Below, piece by piece: positions 40,801 through 53,688 of a stretch of 64,000 nt of DNA. The stretch is from Mansonella perstans (Eukaryota; Nematoda; Chromadorea; Rhabditida; Onchocercidae). Made by a program: the position numbers and the translations under genes. A model generated the notes under the pieces. That model ran no database searches and was not told the DNA's origin. It worked only from the letters and a program-made list of their open reading frames with translations. Each line of letters begins with the position of its first letter. Within the stretch, counting starts at the first letter, position 1. The stretch spans positions 88,386-152,385 of the forward strand of contig JBAMDO010000134.1 in the NCBI GenBank assembly GCA_037074765.1, read 5' to 3'.

Positions 40801-43800
40801 ATTTAAAAATTCTAAATTTTTAAAAAAATCTCATTAATTTTTCGTTTCCTCTTTTGCCATTTCTTTATTTGTTATCCGTTTGTTGTATGTTTTGCTTCAT
40901 AAATTTTTCTTTTAATTTTGAAAATCGTTTATTTGCTTATTTGCTTAGCATTTCTTCCTTATTTCCCTTAATTATTCGAAATCTATCGTTTATTCACTTT
41001 TTTATTCAGCTTGTTAATTTTTTATTTTTAAGCATGCCTTTTAATTATTTATTCATCATTTGTTTGCACAAGCTATTTGTTCATTTTATTTTATCACTTG
41101 TCTATTATTAATTTAGTTATCGATTAATTCGTCACTTCATAGCTGTTAGACAAATATAAGGTCTTTTTCGTTTGCTTTTCACAACTTTTTAAACTTTTAT
41201 TTCCGAAATTCATTTCAACAAACGGTAAAAAGTTCGTTTACGTACAAGTTCACGTACACGCCAAATTACAATTTTGCTAACTAGATGAAAAGTGGCACGT
41301 ATGCTGGTAAAATTGGAAAATAAGTAATTTCAGCAGTTCAAAGCGTTGTATAGTTGTTAACGCACGTGAAACTGCACCAGCACGAGCAAATACAACAATG
41401 TACAATGATTCGCCAGAAGATGCTTTAAAAGGTTTACTACATTGCTGAAATTGATCGATCTATTTCAATAGTATGTCTTAAAAGAGGGCCGAAGACAATG
41501 GAATGACAGTAAGCGTGACACTGTATTGGACAGTGAGTGACAGTACTATGTAGCATTCAATTCAGTATTTAAGTAATCAAGAACTGAAATTGATAAACAT
41601 TTTGGCTTAATAAAATCTTGAAAAAAGTAAAGTGCAATCTTATGATACGTTCAAATTCATTTTTCATCTCCACCCGTTAACCTTACACATGTAATTCCAA
41701 TATAATATTCTAGTAAATAATTTTATTTAATTAATTTACGTTAATTGCTTTATTAAATGCACTGGATTTTATATTGGTAAGATGTATAATGAAGCATAAA
41801 CGTTTAGGATACCGTGCTATTGCAACACCATCCGAATTACATGGATTATGGACGGTATTTTCACGTTTTGGAAGTGGTAAAATATCGTGGTTCAAACTAA
41901 TTCAACCATCAATTAAATTAGCATTGGAAGGATTTCCAATTTCCGCATCTTTAGCAGAAAAACTTGCTGCCCAAGAAAAAGATATATTGGCTGAATCATC
42001 ATTAAAGTAAGCTTTATCTTAAAAGTCGTTTTTCCCAAAAAAAAAATTCATTGGCTGAACTTATAAAAAGGAGAAATTCAGGTGTTAATTAATTAACCAC
42101 GAACTTAACTTGACCTCACTATTGTAAGATTTAACAAATAACTTTCTTCAGATATCATAAGTCAGGTAAAATTTCCACTGCATTAAAAAAAAAGATCGGC
42201 TTAATCATGATAATATATTTTGGGAGAATATTTGTGAATCCAAAAACCGGAAGGTTGTACGAAGAAGGTGATATCATTACAAATAATCATTTGGGTGCGA
42301 CATTACAGCTCATTGCAAATAGTTCCGATCCAATACAGCTTTTCTATCGTGGTGATTATTTTTTTAGTTACCTTTTTTCTTCTCAGTACTTTTTTTCACG
42401 TTATAGCCTATGTCCTGAAAGTTGTGATGAGTTGTCGTTGAGAGAACGAATTGAATTGACTGTTGTGTGGTCTCAATCTCAAACTTGGGTAATTAAACCT
42501 TTATTAAATTTATTAACGAACGCGGACATAATTAAAAACATTAACAAACGCGAACTTAGCAAACGTAAACGTAATAAAAATGTTGAAAGAACTAGATGAA
42601 GAGACAGATGAGTGCCGTTATGAAGAAAACAGTTAAGATGGAAATTTGACAGTCTATTTATAGTAGTAGAAGGAGGGTCAATGACGTGATGAGACGATTA
42701 TAATATCAAATAATAAAGGATAAAATAATGATGTGATGGAGAGATCATAAGATCAAATGATGAATGATAGAATAATGACGTGATAGGTCGACCATAATGT
42801 CCTTATTATTTATCTGCGGCTTAAATTATTGGATGTAAGACTACAAAAATAAGAAATTAATCTTACATCATAAAATTAATTATATTTATTTACCTATTGA
42901 AAAATTCGCTGTATGGGTTTCGCGACAGCCTAATCTACGTTGTAACATTCGGTTGCTTATTGTAAAGTATATTGCTAAATTAATTAAATATCACGAAATT
43001 ATCATTATATCATCATCATTATAAATGTCACGAAAAATCATGAAATATGTTAGCTATTTCGACAAACCAAATTTTGATATGCTATTTATAGCAGAATGAC
43101 CTGCTATTTTTCAGGAAAATTTGGAATGATACTTTAGGTTAATAGTTTTTCACAAAGAAAATTTTCAACTAAACTGATAATGTTAAGCAAAAAAAAAAAA
43201 ATTGTTATGAAGCAAAACTTCAAAAAAGAAATGATTTGTGTGAGGAATTTACTTTTGTTCGCTGATCTCTCTTTACGGAGCTCCATAATAATTGCGCAAT
43301 GTTTTCATTTTTAATCTGAAGAGAAAAAATTTGGATTACTGTAATTTATTTTTAATTGCTTTTCTAAAGAGAAGAAAAAAACTGTTACTGCAAAAGAATT
43401 AATTTTGCCCAAGTCTTAGTATTAACAATATGTGAAATCGATGACTGGGATGGATTAATTCAAAATTTAGTCCATTTTTAGTAATCCAGCAATAAACATG
43501 TCACAAGTTTGTCACACTAAAATGATTAATTGAAAAGAATGCCTTAAAAATAAGACTTAAGTAAATATTTATCAATCAGTTATAAGTAATTAGTGAAAAA
43601 TTAAAACGCGCGATGTGACCGTTAGGGCTAAATGATCATTTGTTTTTTTCATATTTTATAAAAGCAGAAGCGTTCTGTAGTTTCGTGGTAAGCAAAAAAA
43701 TTATAATTAATTATTTAATATTTTCTAAATACCCGTAGAAATGTTTGTTGTAACATTGAGTAATCTTCTTCAGTATATTTCATATTTTAAATTGTAACGT

Positions 43801-46800
43801 AATTCTAATAACTTTCATTTGATAACTTGTTTCAGTATTTATGAAGTAATTTAATATTAAGACTTAAAATATTCTCAGGTGACATTGCGCAAACAATTGC
43901 TGCTGAAATTGGAGAACATGGTAAGATTCAGTACATATTTTAATACTGTATGATCCGGAACACCGTAACAAGGTTGAATTGATTATACCATATTTAATTC
44001 ATACATGGAAATTTACCTGAATGAAATCCGCAAATATCATTTCCGGCTGACACACATGATTATTAGCATAAGGTGGATTTTATATAAAATTTCATTCTAT
44101 GTGCTAAATTACTTTAAATTCACTGCTTGCAATTGCTAGTTATTAAATTGCTCCCTCCGATCATTTGCATTACTTCTTCTTCAGGTGGTTATATATCAAC
44201 AGATGACTTAGGTAGTTATCAAACAAAATTGGATGAAATTCCAATTATCACCAAAGATTTCCTTGATGACTACGCCATATGCGGACCACCGCCACCAAGT
44301 TCAGCTGCTGTCACCCAAGGCATCATATCAACTATAGCTAGTAATATATATCTGATAATATTTTTACCCTCTGCTATTGATTAATTCATAGCTTATATAA
44401 ATTCTAATGTTATTATTGGGATTACTGAATCACTGAGTTTTAAAAAAATTAAAATTTTCGAATTTTCCCTATTACTAAATTGAAATGAAATGAAATGAAT
44501 GAATTTGCTTAGAAATAAATCGAATATAATTCAACATCAAATATATTAATGTAGCATGTCGCTGTTGTTTTTTTTTTTCTTCGTATAATTGAAATCTATG
44601 ATTTCCTTCTTTTTTCTTCCAGAATTTTATGCTGGAAAAAAAGAATTTGATAGAGATGATCCATTATTCTATCATCGTTTAATTGAGGCTCAAAAGTTTG
44701 CTTATGCCCAAAGAACAAGACTTGGTGATGCGACATTTGCAGTAGAAGCACGACAAATTGCAGAAAAAATAGTTGAAAGGTCAGTTAGCTATGTTGATTT
44801 CTCAAAAGCAAAAAAATTGTAGAGTGATTTTACAACATCTTTTTCTTGATTAAATTATATGATTAAATGTAGTATATTTGCTTTGAAAAGATAAATCAAA
44901 TTACTTCATTGGTTACAACAAATCCTTTATACAACTTCCTTATATGATGATGTAAGAAATTAAATAACTCCCGCGCTTTCCGTTCGGTGTAGGTATTTTG
45001 AGAGGTGATATAAATCCAATATAAATTTGCATCTTTCTCTATTTCTGAAGTCGTAGCATGAGTCGTCGTATCTTCGTTGTACCTTGAGTGCCGCTTATAC
45101 AATACTTGAAAACAAACAAATTTGTTTGCTTTATTTTATTCTTTACAAATCCTTTTGGAGTATTCATTCCTTTGTGTTATGTCAAAGCGGTCTTATATAA
45201 ACTTTGGTAGGAATTCCTTTCAAAGAGTTTTATTGAATATTTTTCATTTGTAGAAGTTTAACGACAAAATCTTTATTAAATATTTTGTGAGCTAAAGTCA
45301 CTTCCTTTGCAAACTTTTTTTTTGTTTTTGATTTGAGCTCGTCTTTTTTTCTTTCAGATGCAAAAATTTTATTTCTTGAATCATATTATGACGTACAATA
45401 AGAAATTTCATATTTTTACTATCTTTCGGGTCGTTTCTTATTTGACTCATTTTGGCTCATCTGATTATTTCACATTTTCCTTAATTTCATTCATTTTTAT
45501 TAGTTGTCCAATAAGTTTAAATTGTTCATTTACTCATTTAAATTTCCGAATCAAAGACCTTGACCTTTGCCACTTGTAAATTTCAGTTCTTATGCGAAAC
45601 GTATCAAATCTCTTATCACGAATGCATCTCAATCATTGAATATGTATGGAACTAATTTGTTTCAACAATCTAATGATCACGGGACATCACATGTATCAGC
45701 AATCGATCGCAAGAATAATATTGCTGTATCATGCACAAGTACCATTAATCGCGTGTACGGTTATTTTTTTAACAGCCTAAACGATATGCAAAATTAGTGC
45801 TATTTTGATTTCTCAAACTGCCAGTATGACGATAAACAAGGCTAAAAGATCAGCAGAGAAATTGTTTTCCATTTAGTCAATCAAGTCTGGCCTAGCTTAC
45901 ACATGTATTTTTCATGAAAGTGAGGTATGGCTAATTACTGTTATAAAAAAAAAATATTTGAGATTAATTCTTAGCAAACTTATGAGACAATTAGTGTTTT
46001 AAAATGAATTTATTAATTGCTTATAGTTTAATCAATCAATTTTATAGCGTCATTGAAAAGAACACAAAAAAAGAAATCAAAAAAATGCGGAAACAAAAAG
46101 AAAATTCCTGAGAGCTAACTGATTACTTTCTTTTCAAAACAATGCTTTTAAATAAAAGCATTTTTTTGTGAAGAAGCATAGAATTTCAGCCTCTTCCGCG
46201 AAAAGCTTTTTAATTGGGATAAGATTCGAAATTTTATACTATTTGAGAGAATAATGAAATTTTATTAAAATATGTAGACTGGGTTCATTGCGCATTTCTC
46301 CAACGCTTGGAATTGTTTGGAATGATGAAATGGATGATTTCTCGATTCCTGGAAAATCAAATTCTTTTGGATTTGTGCCGTCACCCGCGAATTTTATTCA
46401 ACCTGGAAAAAGGCCATTAAGCAGCATGTCGCCTTTGGTTATTTATAATAAAAATACGGGAAAGGTAAAAGCTTGAGAAAAAAACACAAATGTTGTATAA
46501 ATTCATGCATGGAATAGTTAAGTTGATTGTAACTGTTTATAAATTTCAGATAAATTTTGAAAAAATGCTTAGTTCATTTCAATTTTTAATTAATTGATTG
46601 AATTATTGAGATTTATTGAGTTCAATTGGGTGAATATCAGGAAGGAATAATGCATCTTGATAATTGTATAAATTAGTTAATTAATAAATTATTAATTTTA
46701 AGGTGAAAATGGCTATTGGTGCATCAGGTGGCGCATATATTATTTCAGCAGTAGCACAAACTGTCATACATGCCCTTATTTTTAATAAAACGATCAAGGA

Positions 46801-47157
46801 AGCCATTGATTTACCACGCTTTCATAATCAATTTTTGCCTCCAAATACTTTTTACGAAGCTTCAGTACCTCAGGTTAATTACTGTATTAATTAATATGAT
46901 TAATTTGAGCAATAAATGAAATTAAAATACAACTATCACTTTACTATCATTATATTAATTAATTTTTAGAACGTATCATTAATAAATGTGAACTTTAGGA
47001 AATTATAACAGAATTGACTAATGAACGAAATCAAAATATGACAGTAATTCCAAAACTACCATGTGTCGTACAAGCAATTGTTGTAAGCGCAGATGGTTAC
47101 ATTTATGGAAATAGTGATTTTCGACGGAAAACCGGAAGCTTTCCAGCCGGATTTTAG
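37897..47157 (+). CDS. Gamma-glutamyltransferase, membrane-anchored
   Basis: Fourteen exons join in phase into 654 codons plus stop: 37897-38015, 39341-39440, 39817-39977, 40651-40773, 41334-41431, 41808-42006, 42227-42351, 43879-43920, 44185-44340, 44623-44779, 45587-45754, 46278-46464, 46703-46873, 46999-47157. Residues 43-65 form one hydrophobic segment near the N terminus, as expected for the type II signal anchor of this ectoenzyme. Family landmarks are present: AAVATD at the start of the catalytic domain, GLGGGF, NARE (gamma-glutamyl carboxylate binding), CGPPPPSS, HGTSH with Thr460 as autocleavage site and nucleophile, EMDDFS, and GASGG. Cleavage before Thr460 would give a small subunit of 195 residues, close to the known size. 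It hydrolyses or transfers the gamma-glutamyl group of extracellular glutathione. A TTTTTTAG acceptor 17 bases before the ATG suggests spliced-leader addition. The acceptor of the seventh exon (TTTTGGGAG) is atypical, but phase and family alignment support it. Confidence 0.94.
39184..39316 (+). repeat. 44-bp tandem repeat, three copies, in a GGT intron
   Basis: Three near-identical units of exactly 44 bp begin TAACCCAAACATTTGTTCTA. The array ends about 25 bp before the acceptor of the exon encoding the membrane anchor, so it may overlap the branch or polypyrimidine region. Confidence 0.85.
40021..40106 (+). repeat. 44-bp tandem duplication in a GGT intron
   Basis: Two copies start AAGTAACAAG.CTCAAAGTTA, 44 bp apart, just after the exon that ends at 39,977. 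Confidence 0.75.
42411..42927 (+). mobile_element. Solo LTR of a Bel/Pao-like element inside a GGT intron
   Basis: The 517-bp block begins TGTCCTGAA, ends TTCGCGACA (TG...CA ends), and is flanked by a perfect 5-bp target-site duplication GCCTA at 42,406-42,410 and 42,928-42,932. It shares the segment CTCAAACTT...TAATTAAACCTTTATTA and its terminal bases with the longer solo LTR at 58,938-59,675. It contains a diverged internal ~55 bp duplication around 42,690-42,790. No internal coding region is attached, so it is what is left after recombination between two LTRs. It lies in the intron 42,352-43,878, sense to the gene. Five-bp duplications are typical of Bel/Pao elements. Confidence 0.8.
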
Positions 47158-49227
47158 CCGGATTTAACATTAAAAATATTTCGTTCTTCGATCATTGCTT
47201 TTGAAAAATTTATTTCGTTTGAAAAATTTATTTCGTAAGGTTGAAAGAAAAATTTTCAATTTCAGTTATATATTTTCGAATGTTCTGAATCCTATTTTAA
47301 ATCATTGGCTATGCGTGTATTGTGATCTAAGCTGACATGCACAATATGATATTTCCCTCATTTCTTCTCCTACAACGTTTTAAATTTCTTAATTAACTAA
47401 TTAGTCAATGACAATAATTAACTTAGTTAATTAGTTACTACTAAAATTTTCATGAATCCCATTTTTGCATTTGTCGAAGAATTCAATTTTTTTTCAAAAA
47501 GAAAGATTCCAAAAAATGTTTTCCAGAAAATTTAAAAATGATAAATGAACTAATTGCGATTGGTACTTTATTAGCATGTATAGAGTGTCTCATTTTAATG
47601 TATAACTTTTGTGACTGGTATAAGCATTATGTAATACTTTGGTTATTTATAATTAATCGCTTCAATTTTTGTAATTAATTACTTTGATTATTTCGTAATT
47701 AATCACTTCATCCTTTTACTGGTTTTTGATTTTTGCTATCATTGTGAATTATCTTGTCAAGACAGGCTTCATTAATAATAGTTCAAGCAGAAAGGAATTC
47801 AATAGAACGAATTTTAATGCTTGAAAATCTGTCGTCTCTTTTTTGGCCAGCGATTAATTTGAATCATTTCTAGAAATGCATTTGCTTTATAATCATTATT
47901 CATCATACATTTTTGATTGCTGAAACAAACGAAGGATCTTTTTTTCTTTTAATTTCACTTTTTTAAACAAATAAATTTTTGCGTATTAATTTAATTTTTA
48001 ATTGATTTTTTTAATTTTGCATTGATTTAATTTTTAATTGAAAATGATTGGTCCAGCTATAATTTAGACATCATAACTTGTTTAGCAGGTATTTCTCTAA
48101 AATGATATATGAAATAAATGATTTTTTTTTGCTTCAAATTATGCTTTTGTTTGGTAACAAAATTATTTTATGAAAAAAGGAAAAAGGCTTTTGGGATGTT
48201 AGCGGGTAAAAATAATAATCTTATTGATTTTTAAATCATGATTTTCTTTTTTGCATGATTTGATTCGTTTGATAAATTGAATTTTGATAAAACAAAAGAA
48301 TAACGGGGTATATTCAAAGCAATGCAAGTAATAGAAAAATAATAATAATCGAATAAATAAGTAAACAATGCATATGGTCAACGATGTATGGTAAATAAGA
48401 AATTTATTATTAAATAAATAAGGAAACAAATATTTTGAAAAAACTCAAGAATGAAATTTACTAAAAACAATGAACGAATAATAATTCAAAAATATTGAAC
48501 GAGCCACAAAAAAAAAAAAAAGGAAACGAACTAAACAATTAATTGATGAAGGTCCTGAAAAAACGATCGTTTGAATAATCCATATAAATGTTTCATTCTA
48601 AGCAAATTTTTTTGAATAAACTTTCAGTGTGACCAAAATCTTCACTCTGAGATAAATAGCTGCATATTATATCAAACGTTAATAATCACTGCTTATTGTC
48701 ATAGATGAAAAAAATCAATTACTGTTGGAAATTTAATAACAATAATATCAATTAATGAAAATCAAAATAGCCAAGTATGACTATACTTACATACATTGTA
48801 TCGTCGAATTATAACTGTTTCTTATCAATTAAAAGACTTCAGATTTCTTTTAGAAAAACTATTTGAAAAAGATATTTATGTATATTTACGATATTTATTT
48901 AGGAAGGATTTAATTATCCATTTAAATATTATAAAGTTCGAAAAAAATTATTTCATTCAAATGAGAAATAAATCTGAAAAATTACTTGCTCACACTCGTT
49001 TAATTTGCTTCACCCTTCTTTTACATAAAATGATTTAATGATATTTGTTTGTTCCTTTCTTGCTTTCTTACTTTTCTCTTTTTACTGAATATAAAGCAGT
49101 CTATGATGATAGTTGCCAATTGAATGTTTCAACAATTGACACCAATGGACCGGTGAAGTGCCTTTTCAGAACAATAACTTTCGACCAATTTTAAATCAAA
49201 CAAACGATTTATTGTATCAGTAATAAA

Positions 49228-49397
49228 CCGGTAATTGTAAAATTTATCGGCGATATACCGCAATACAAGTAAACAAAGTGGCCAGTTAACTGTAAGATTT
49301 CTCAGAGATATATCTCAATGCAAGTAAACAAAATGCCAGTTAATTGTAAGATTTCTCGGAGATATACCTCAATACAAGTAAAATAAGTGGCCAAGAG
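49228..49397. repeat. ~55-bp minisatellite, about three copies
   Basis: Units run from GTAAGATTTCTC.GAGATATA through CAATACAAGTAAACAAA to GGCCAGTTAA. The period is 54-55 bp; the first copy is the most diverged. Confidence 0.75.
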
Positions 49398-49622
49398 AGG
49401 ATAAATTAGTGCAAAATGGACAAATGGACAGCACAAGTTAGATTTTACATGCATGTGTAAAGCAATGGCCATATGCAATCATAATTCTGCTAAGCAAATT
49501 TTTTTTCGCAAATAGAGCATGAACCTTTTAGATGGATATCGAAGTGATTAAGCTGTTCATTCTCCGCGGCGCTGTATATTGTCGTGCAGTTCAATGGATT
49601 GGTGTTTCCGATTTTATCAACC

Positions 49623-49925
49623 TCTCGAAAATCAATTCCAATTAATTAATTTCATCAATCTCATAAAAATCAATTTCTTTTAATTAATTTCATCAATCTC
49701 ATAAAAATCAATTTCTTTTAATTAATTTCATCAATCTCATAAAAATCAATTTCTTTTAATTAATTTCATCAATCTCATAAAAATCAATTTCCTTTAATTA
49801 ATTTCATCAATCTCATAAAAATCAATTTCCTTTAATTAATTTCATCAATCTCATAAAAATCAATTTCCTTTAATTAATTTCATCAATCTCATAAAAATCA
49901 ATTTCTTTTAATTAATTTCATCAAT
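49623..49925. repeat. 38-bp minisatellite, eight copies, before mS35
   Basis: The unit is CTCATAAAAATCAATTTC followed by a TTTAATTAATTTCATCAAT part. Seven copies are exactly 38 bp and differ only at one T/C position; the leftmost is two bases shorter and diverged. The array ends about 290 bp before the mS35 start codon. It is a likely variable-number locus. Confidence 0.92.
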
Positions 49926-50211
49926 CCAATCTCTGAAACACGTGTTTTTTTCTCTCCCTACCAATTTCTTTCCTCTGTTTTGCATAAATCTTTAACAGAT
50001 TCCCGTATTGTGTTTCGTACATAACACTAGTCTTGTCTGCTTTACCATTTTTTCCACTTTCTGCTCTTTGGGCCTTAGATATTATTTCAAATGCCATCAA
50101 AATTACCAACTCCCCATCTAATACAGTGTTTCAGGTCTGTTTTAATTTTTAGTTTACAGACCTATTTAATATTAGTTTTATAATTTGAACTTTTAGATTG
50201 CAGCAACAGAA

Positions 50212-53200
50212 ATGTTCACTGTACAAATTCGTGCATGGTTTCGATCTGATACAACAAGCACATGCCGTTTGCAGTCAACGTTAGCTGAAAAGATGAAGCA
50301 AGCTGTTTATGGAATCAACTCTAACGATAGCGAAGAGGACCAGAAGCGAATGTTGAATGAGCAGTGCGACAGTAAAGTAATGTTTATTATTGATTTTCGT
50401 TTGTTTTCTAATTTATATTTTGTAAATTTTTTTACTTTTCAAATCGATGCAAGCCAGTTTATTTTAAAACTAATTGAATTTAAGTATTTAATGGTATTAA
50501 ATTCAAGTAGTTTTCTTAAGTTTCAAAATTTTCGCTGAAATCTGTGAAAAAAAAAATAACTTTCTCTATTTTTTTCAATATTTTAATAGGGTGAGCCGTT
50601 TCGCCCCATATTTTTGTGTCCAGAACGCAAGTTACGTATGCGATCAAACATCGAAAAAGAAACAGGCCAAATGAAAGTACAAAATTTACCACGTAGTGAC
50701 ATATTTCAACGAATGATGGTGAGTTAATAATATCATGCTTGTCTGACAGAATTTACGCTCTGTATTTATTTATTTCTGAAGTTTGAATAACCAAAATTGG
50801 ACAAATTGGTGAGAACTATATAGCTGTGAAACAGTTCGTTTGCGAAATAGGTCGGAACGATTCAATTACAAAGTTTTAAATTAGATTAATTAAGCAAGGA
50901 ATTATTTTATTTTTCAATGGCATCTAAAGCAAGCACTTTAATGAAACTTAAGTTGATGTGTTAAATTATTTTGCTATCAGGAGAAAAAAGTTGAAGTCTT
51001 TATTATAAATCCATATATACGTTGTTTCTGCTACATGTCAGATGTATCAGATTAATCAGAAACTAAATTTGAAAGAACATTTAGGTTCGTCGACCACGAA
51101 AAGAAGAAATGAGTACCAAACAAGACTGGCCAAGTGTTTGGCCAGTAGCACGTTCATTCCGATCCTCTGTGGTGCCACTTCCGATTCGGATGGGTTCTAG
51201 AAGGCATCCAGAAAGAAGGGCACCGTTCAAAACGGTAGTGTGCAATGATTTTAGTTGGGGTTTTTCTTCAAATTACTGAGAGCATATTCTGATCATGAAG
51301 CCAATCACAGTTTATTCACATACATCTAGTGGTAATGAAATGTTTAAATTTCAGGAAGGTAATTTGGAATTGGTCAAAATTCCAAATTTTCTTCACCTTA
51401 CTCCAGCAGCTATTGAAAGGCATTGTAATGCAATCAGAAGTTCGTTTTACTTTTTAATATTAATTTCCTGTGAATTGGCTTAAACATAGATGTTATAAAG
51501 AGTAAGAATTGATAATGAAGTATGAGATACATCATCAAAGATTCAATCAGTTCAGAATTATATTAATATCTGTTGATAGATAGAGCCCATTAATCTGTGG
51601 TAGTTAGATTTGTAAAAGTCCTTGGAAAATTTGTGCCCCGTCATATAAGCAACGCCGTGCGTCAGATAAGTGAATGGTCATGGGAACATTTGAATTTTCA
51701 CATACCAATAATATGCAGTCTTCTTTTGCCGTTACTTATTTTTTATATTGCAGAATTTTGTACGAAATGGCCGAAGAAATTGGAAGAGAAAACACTTTAT
51801 GAATTTTTCCCTTTAACAGTGTCTTATTGCGATTACGTACATCAGAGTAACTCGTTACGCGATATGCGTTCACGTGTGATTACTGTCCAGCTTAAATTAT
51901 CCGCACTTCATTTGGATGAGCATGCTGCCGATAAACTGATTCGACTGGCAGGCGATAGATATAATTCTGAAAATGATTTGCTCACGATTGTTACTGACAG
52001 GTAAGTTTTTTAATTTTTCTGTGGTGATTTTTCATTTTTCTTATTGTTATCATTATGCTGTAGTGTACTGCATTTTTTCGAAAAAATTTTTTTTATTTGC
52101 TTGATAAGTGTATTTCTCGAAAAGTGTGATTTTTTAGTTTTTCTTGATAAATGCAGAAGTAATTGCCTTTAACCATATTTTCTTCATTTTGATCACGAAT
52201 TAAAATCTATCATTTTTTAGGTGTTTTACAAGACAACAAAACTATGACTATGCTATGTATCTGATTATTGCTTTATATAGTGAATCATTCGTAAGTTTAC
52301 CAGTTTTTATGTTGAATGCTGTGATTGAATTAAAATCATGTAATTATTCAAGGCAAATTATGCATTAAAACTAAAATTGCGAAGGCCTGAATTTTTTTTC
52401 TGAAGTTTCAATAGGAATCATGCCTTTCCTGCATCTTGCTTTGGATGTCAGCATTTTTTGTAGAAAGTTGAAGATTGGGAATCAAAGAAATTCGAGAATA
52501 TCCGATTGATATCACGAACAACTGACTTCAAAGGTTCCAAAATGGAAAATAACTTGCAACATTTGCTTAGTAATATTGATGAAAAAAAGGTATTGTTGGA
52601 AGATTGATTTTTACTTGTTTAGACTGCAAATCACGTTGAATTTTCGAATAATTTTTGTCATTCTAATTTTATTGTTTTTACTAATATTAGCTTAACATCA
52701 ATATTTTTTATCTGTTATATAGGTTACCAGCTAATTAGCATCATAAGTGATTTCGGTCTTGTACAACAAGTAATTTCTGCATAATATTTATATTTTCCTG
52801 TTGTTGTAAGGCTAGTTCCAGGGTAATGCTACAATTTCGAGGCAAGAAATCGACTCGAAACTCGAAAAATTCAGTAAATCATGGGAAAATTATCGAAATA
52901 GTGTATGTATTTTTGTTGATTTGTCTAAAGGACTGTCGGAAGTCTATCTCTATTTTACTAATTTGTAAACTTATTTGCTAGAAAATAAGAATTTATTTGA
53001 CTTGGGAAATATCATGGACCTTTCTCAGATGTGTCAACTAATGTTAGCATACCTGTGCATAATCTGTAATTATTCATTAAATTCTATTTGATATTCATAT
53101 GAAGAAAAGTTCTAGCTGCTGTATATATAACTTTGTTCCTATCAGTTAGATATTCTATATTTTTATTGCAAACTGTAATAATCAGTCAAGTTATTCTTTC

Positions 53201-53432
53201 GTTATTGCAAACTTCTTTTAACAGATAGGAAGATGGTTTTTGTCTTCATTGTATCTTATACGGATCTACTGATTTCTTGTATCTTATAGCGATCCGCTGA
53301 TTAACCGGAATTGGTTTGTAAGTTAGATCTTTTCAGAAGGAAACATTTGAAACGGTGCGCAGTTATGCAGACTCAATTAAAGAGTTACTTGGGATTTCTC
53401 AATTACGGGACCAGGAGACATCGGCAGTATAG
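50212..53432 (+). CDS. mrps-35: Mitochondrial small ribosomal subunit protein mS35
   Basis: Nine exons join in phase into 382 codons plus stop: 50212-50376, 50590-50718, 51085-51234, 51355-51439, 51754-52000, 52221-52290, 52464-52589, 52822-52902, 53337-53432. The family signature is clear: [19 protein letters not shown] followed by RMG in the N-terminal half, [19 protein letters not shown] at 229-247, then LTIVTDR, a Cys, and [13 protein letters not shown]. The C terminus has a charged helix ([19 protein letters not shown]). The start region [15 protein letters not shown] is Arg-rich and free of acidic residues before Asp13, as in a mitochondrial presequence. mS35 sits in the head of the mitochondrial 28S subunit. 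Two AGs shortly before the ATG (50,195-50,196 and 50,202-50,203) are possible spliced-leader acceptors; the frame is open upstream, so an earlier start is not excluded. Confidence 0.92.
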
Positions 53433-53688
53433 CTGCTTTGGTCGATCTGTTTATTGTGATCGTTTGTTCGTTACTTTTTTCCTCAAACTGTGCTCGGTTG
53501 TCTCACTAAGAAACCAGTGAAGAAGAAGAAGAATGGAGTGACTTTTGCTTAATTTTAAGCCATTGCCACGATTTGTTATTCGATGTAGAATCTTATGCGG
53601 TCAAAAGTCATAAATTATTAGGCAAGCATTACTGCAGTGGAATTTCTTCTTTACTATTTTTCGCATAATAACAGTTGACTGGTTTCAG

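Larger units (their letters stand above)
47158..50211. other. 3.1 kb between GGT and mS35
   Basis: No gene is supported. A frame at 48,796-49,038 (+) is rich in Leu, Ile, Lys and Tyr, with no recognisable motif and no exon partners. Two minisatellites occupy 49,228-49,397 and 49,623-49,925. Confidence 0.6.

Noticed and set aside
42207..42599. 130-codon open frame read through the GGT seventh exon
   Set aside because: Only 42,227-42,351 is exon. The rest is intron and solo LTR that happens to stay open.
53311..53520. Cys-containing 69-codon frame overlapping the last mS35 exon
   Set aside because: It is a shadow in another frame of the well-supported mS35 C-terminal exon.
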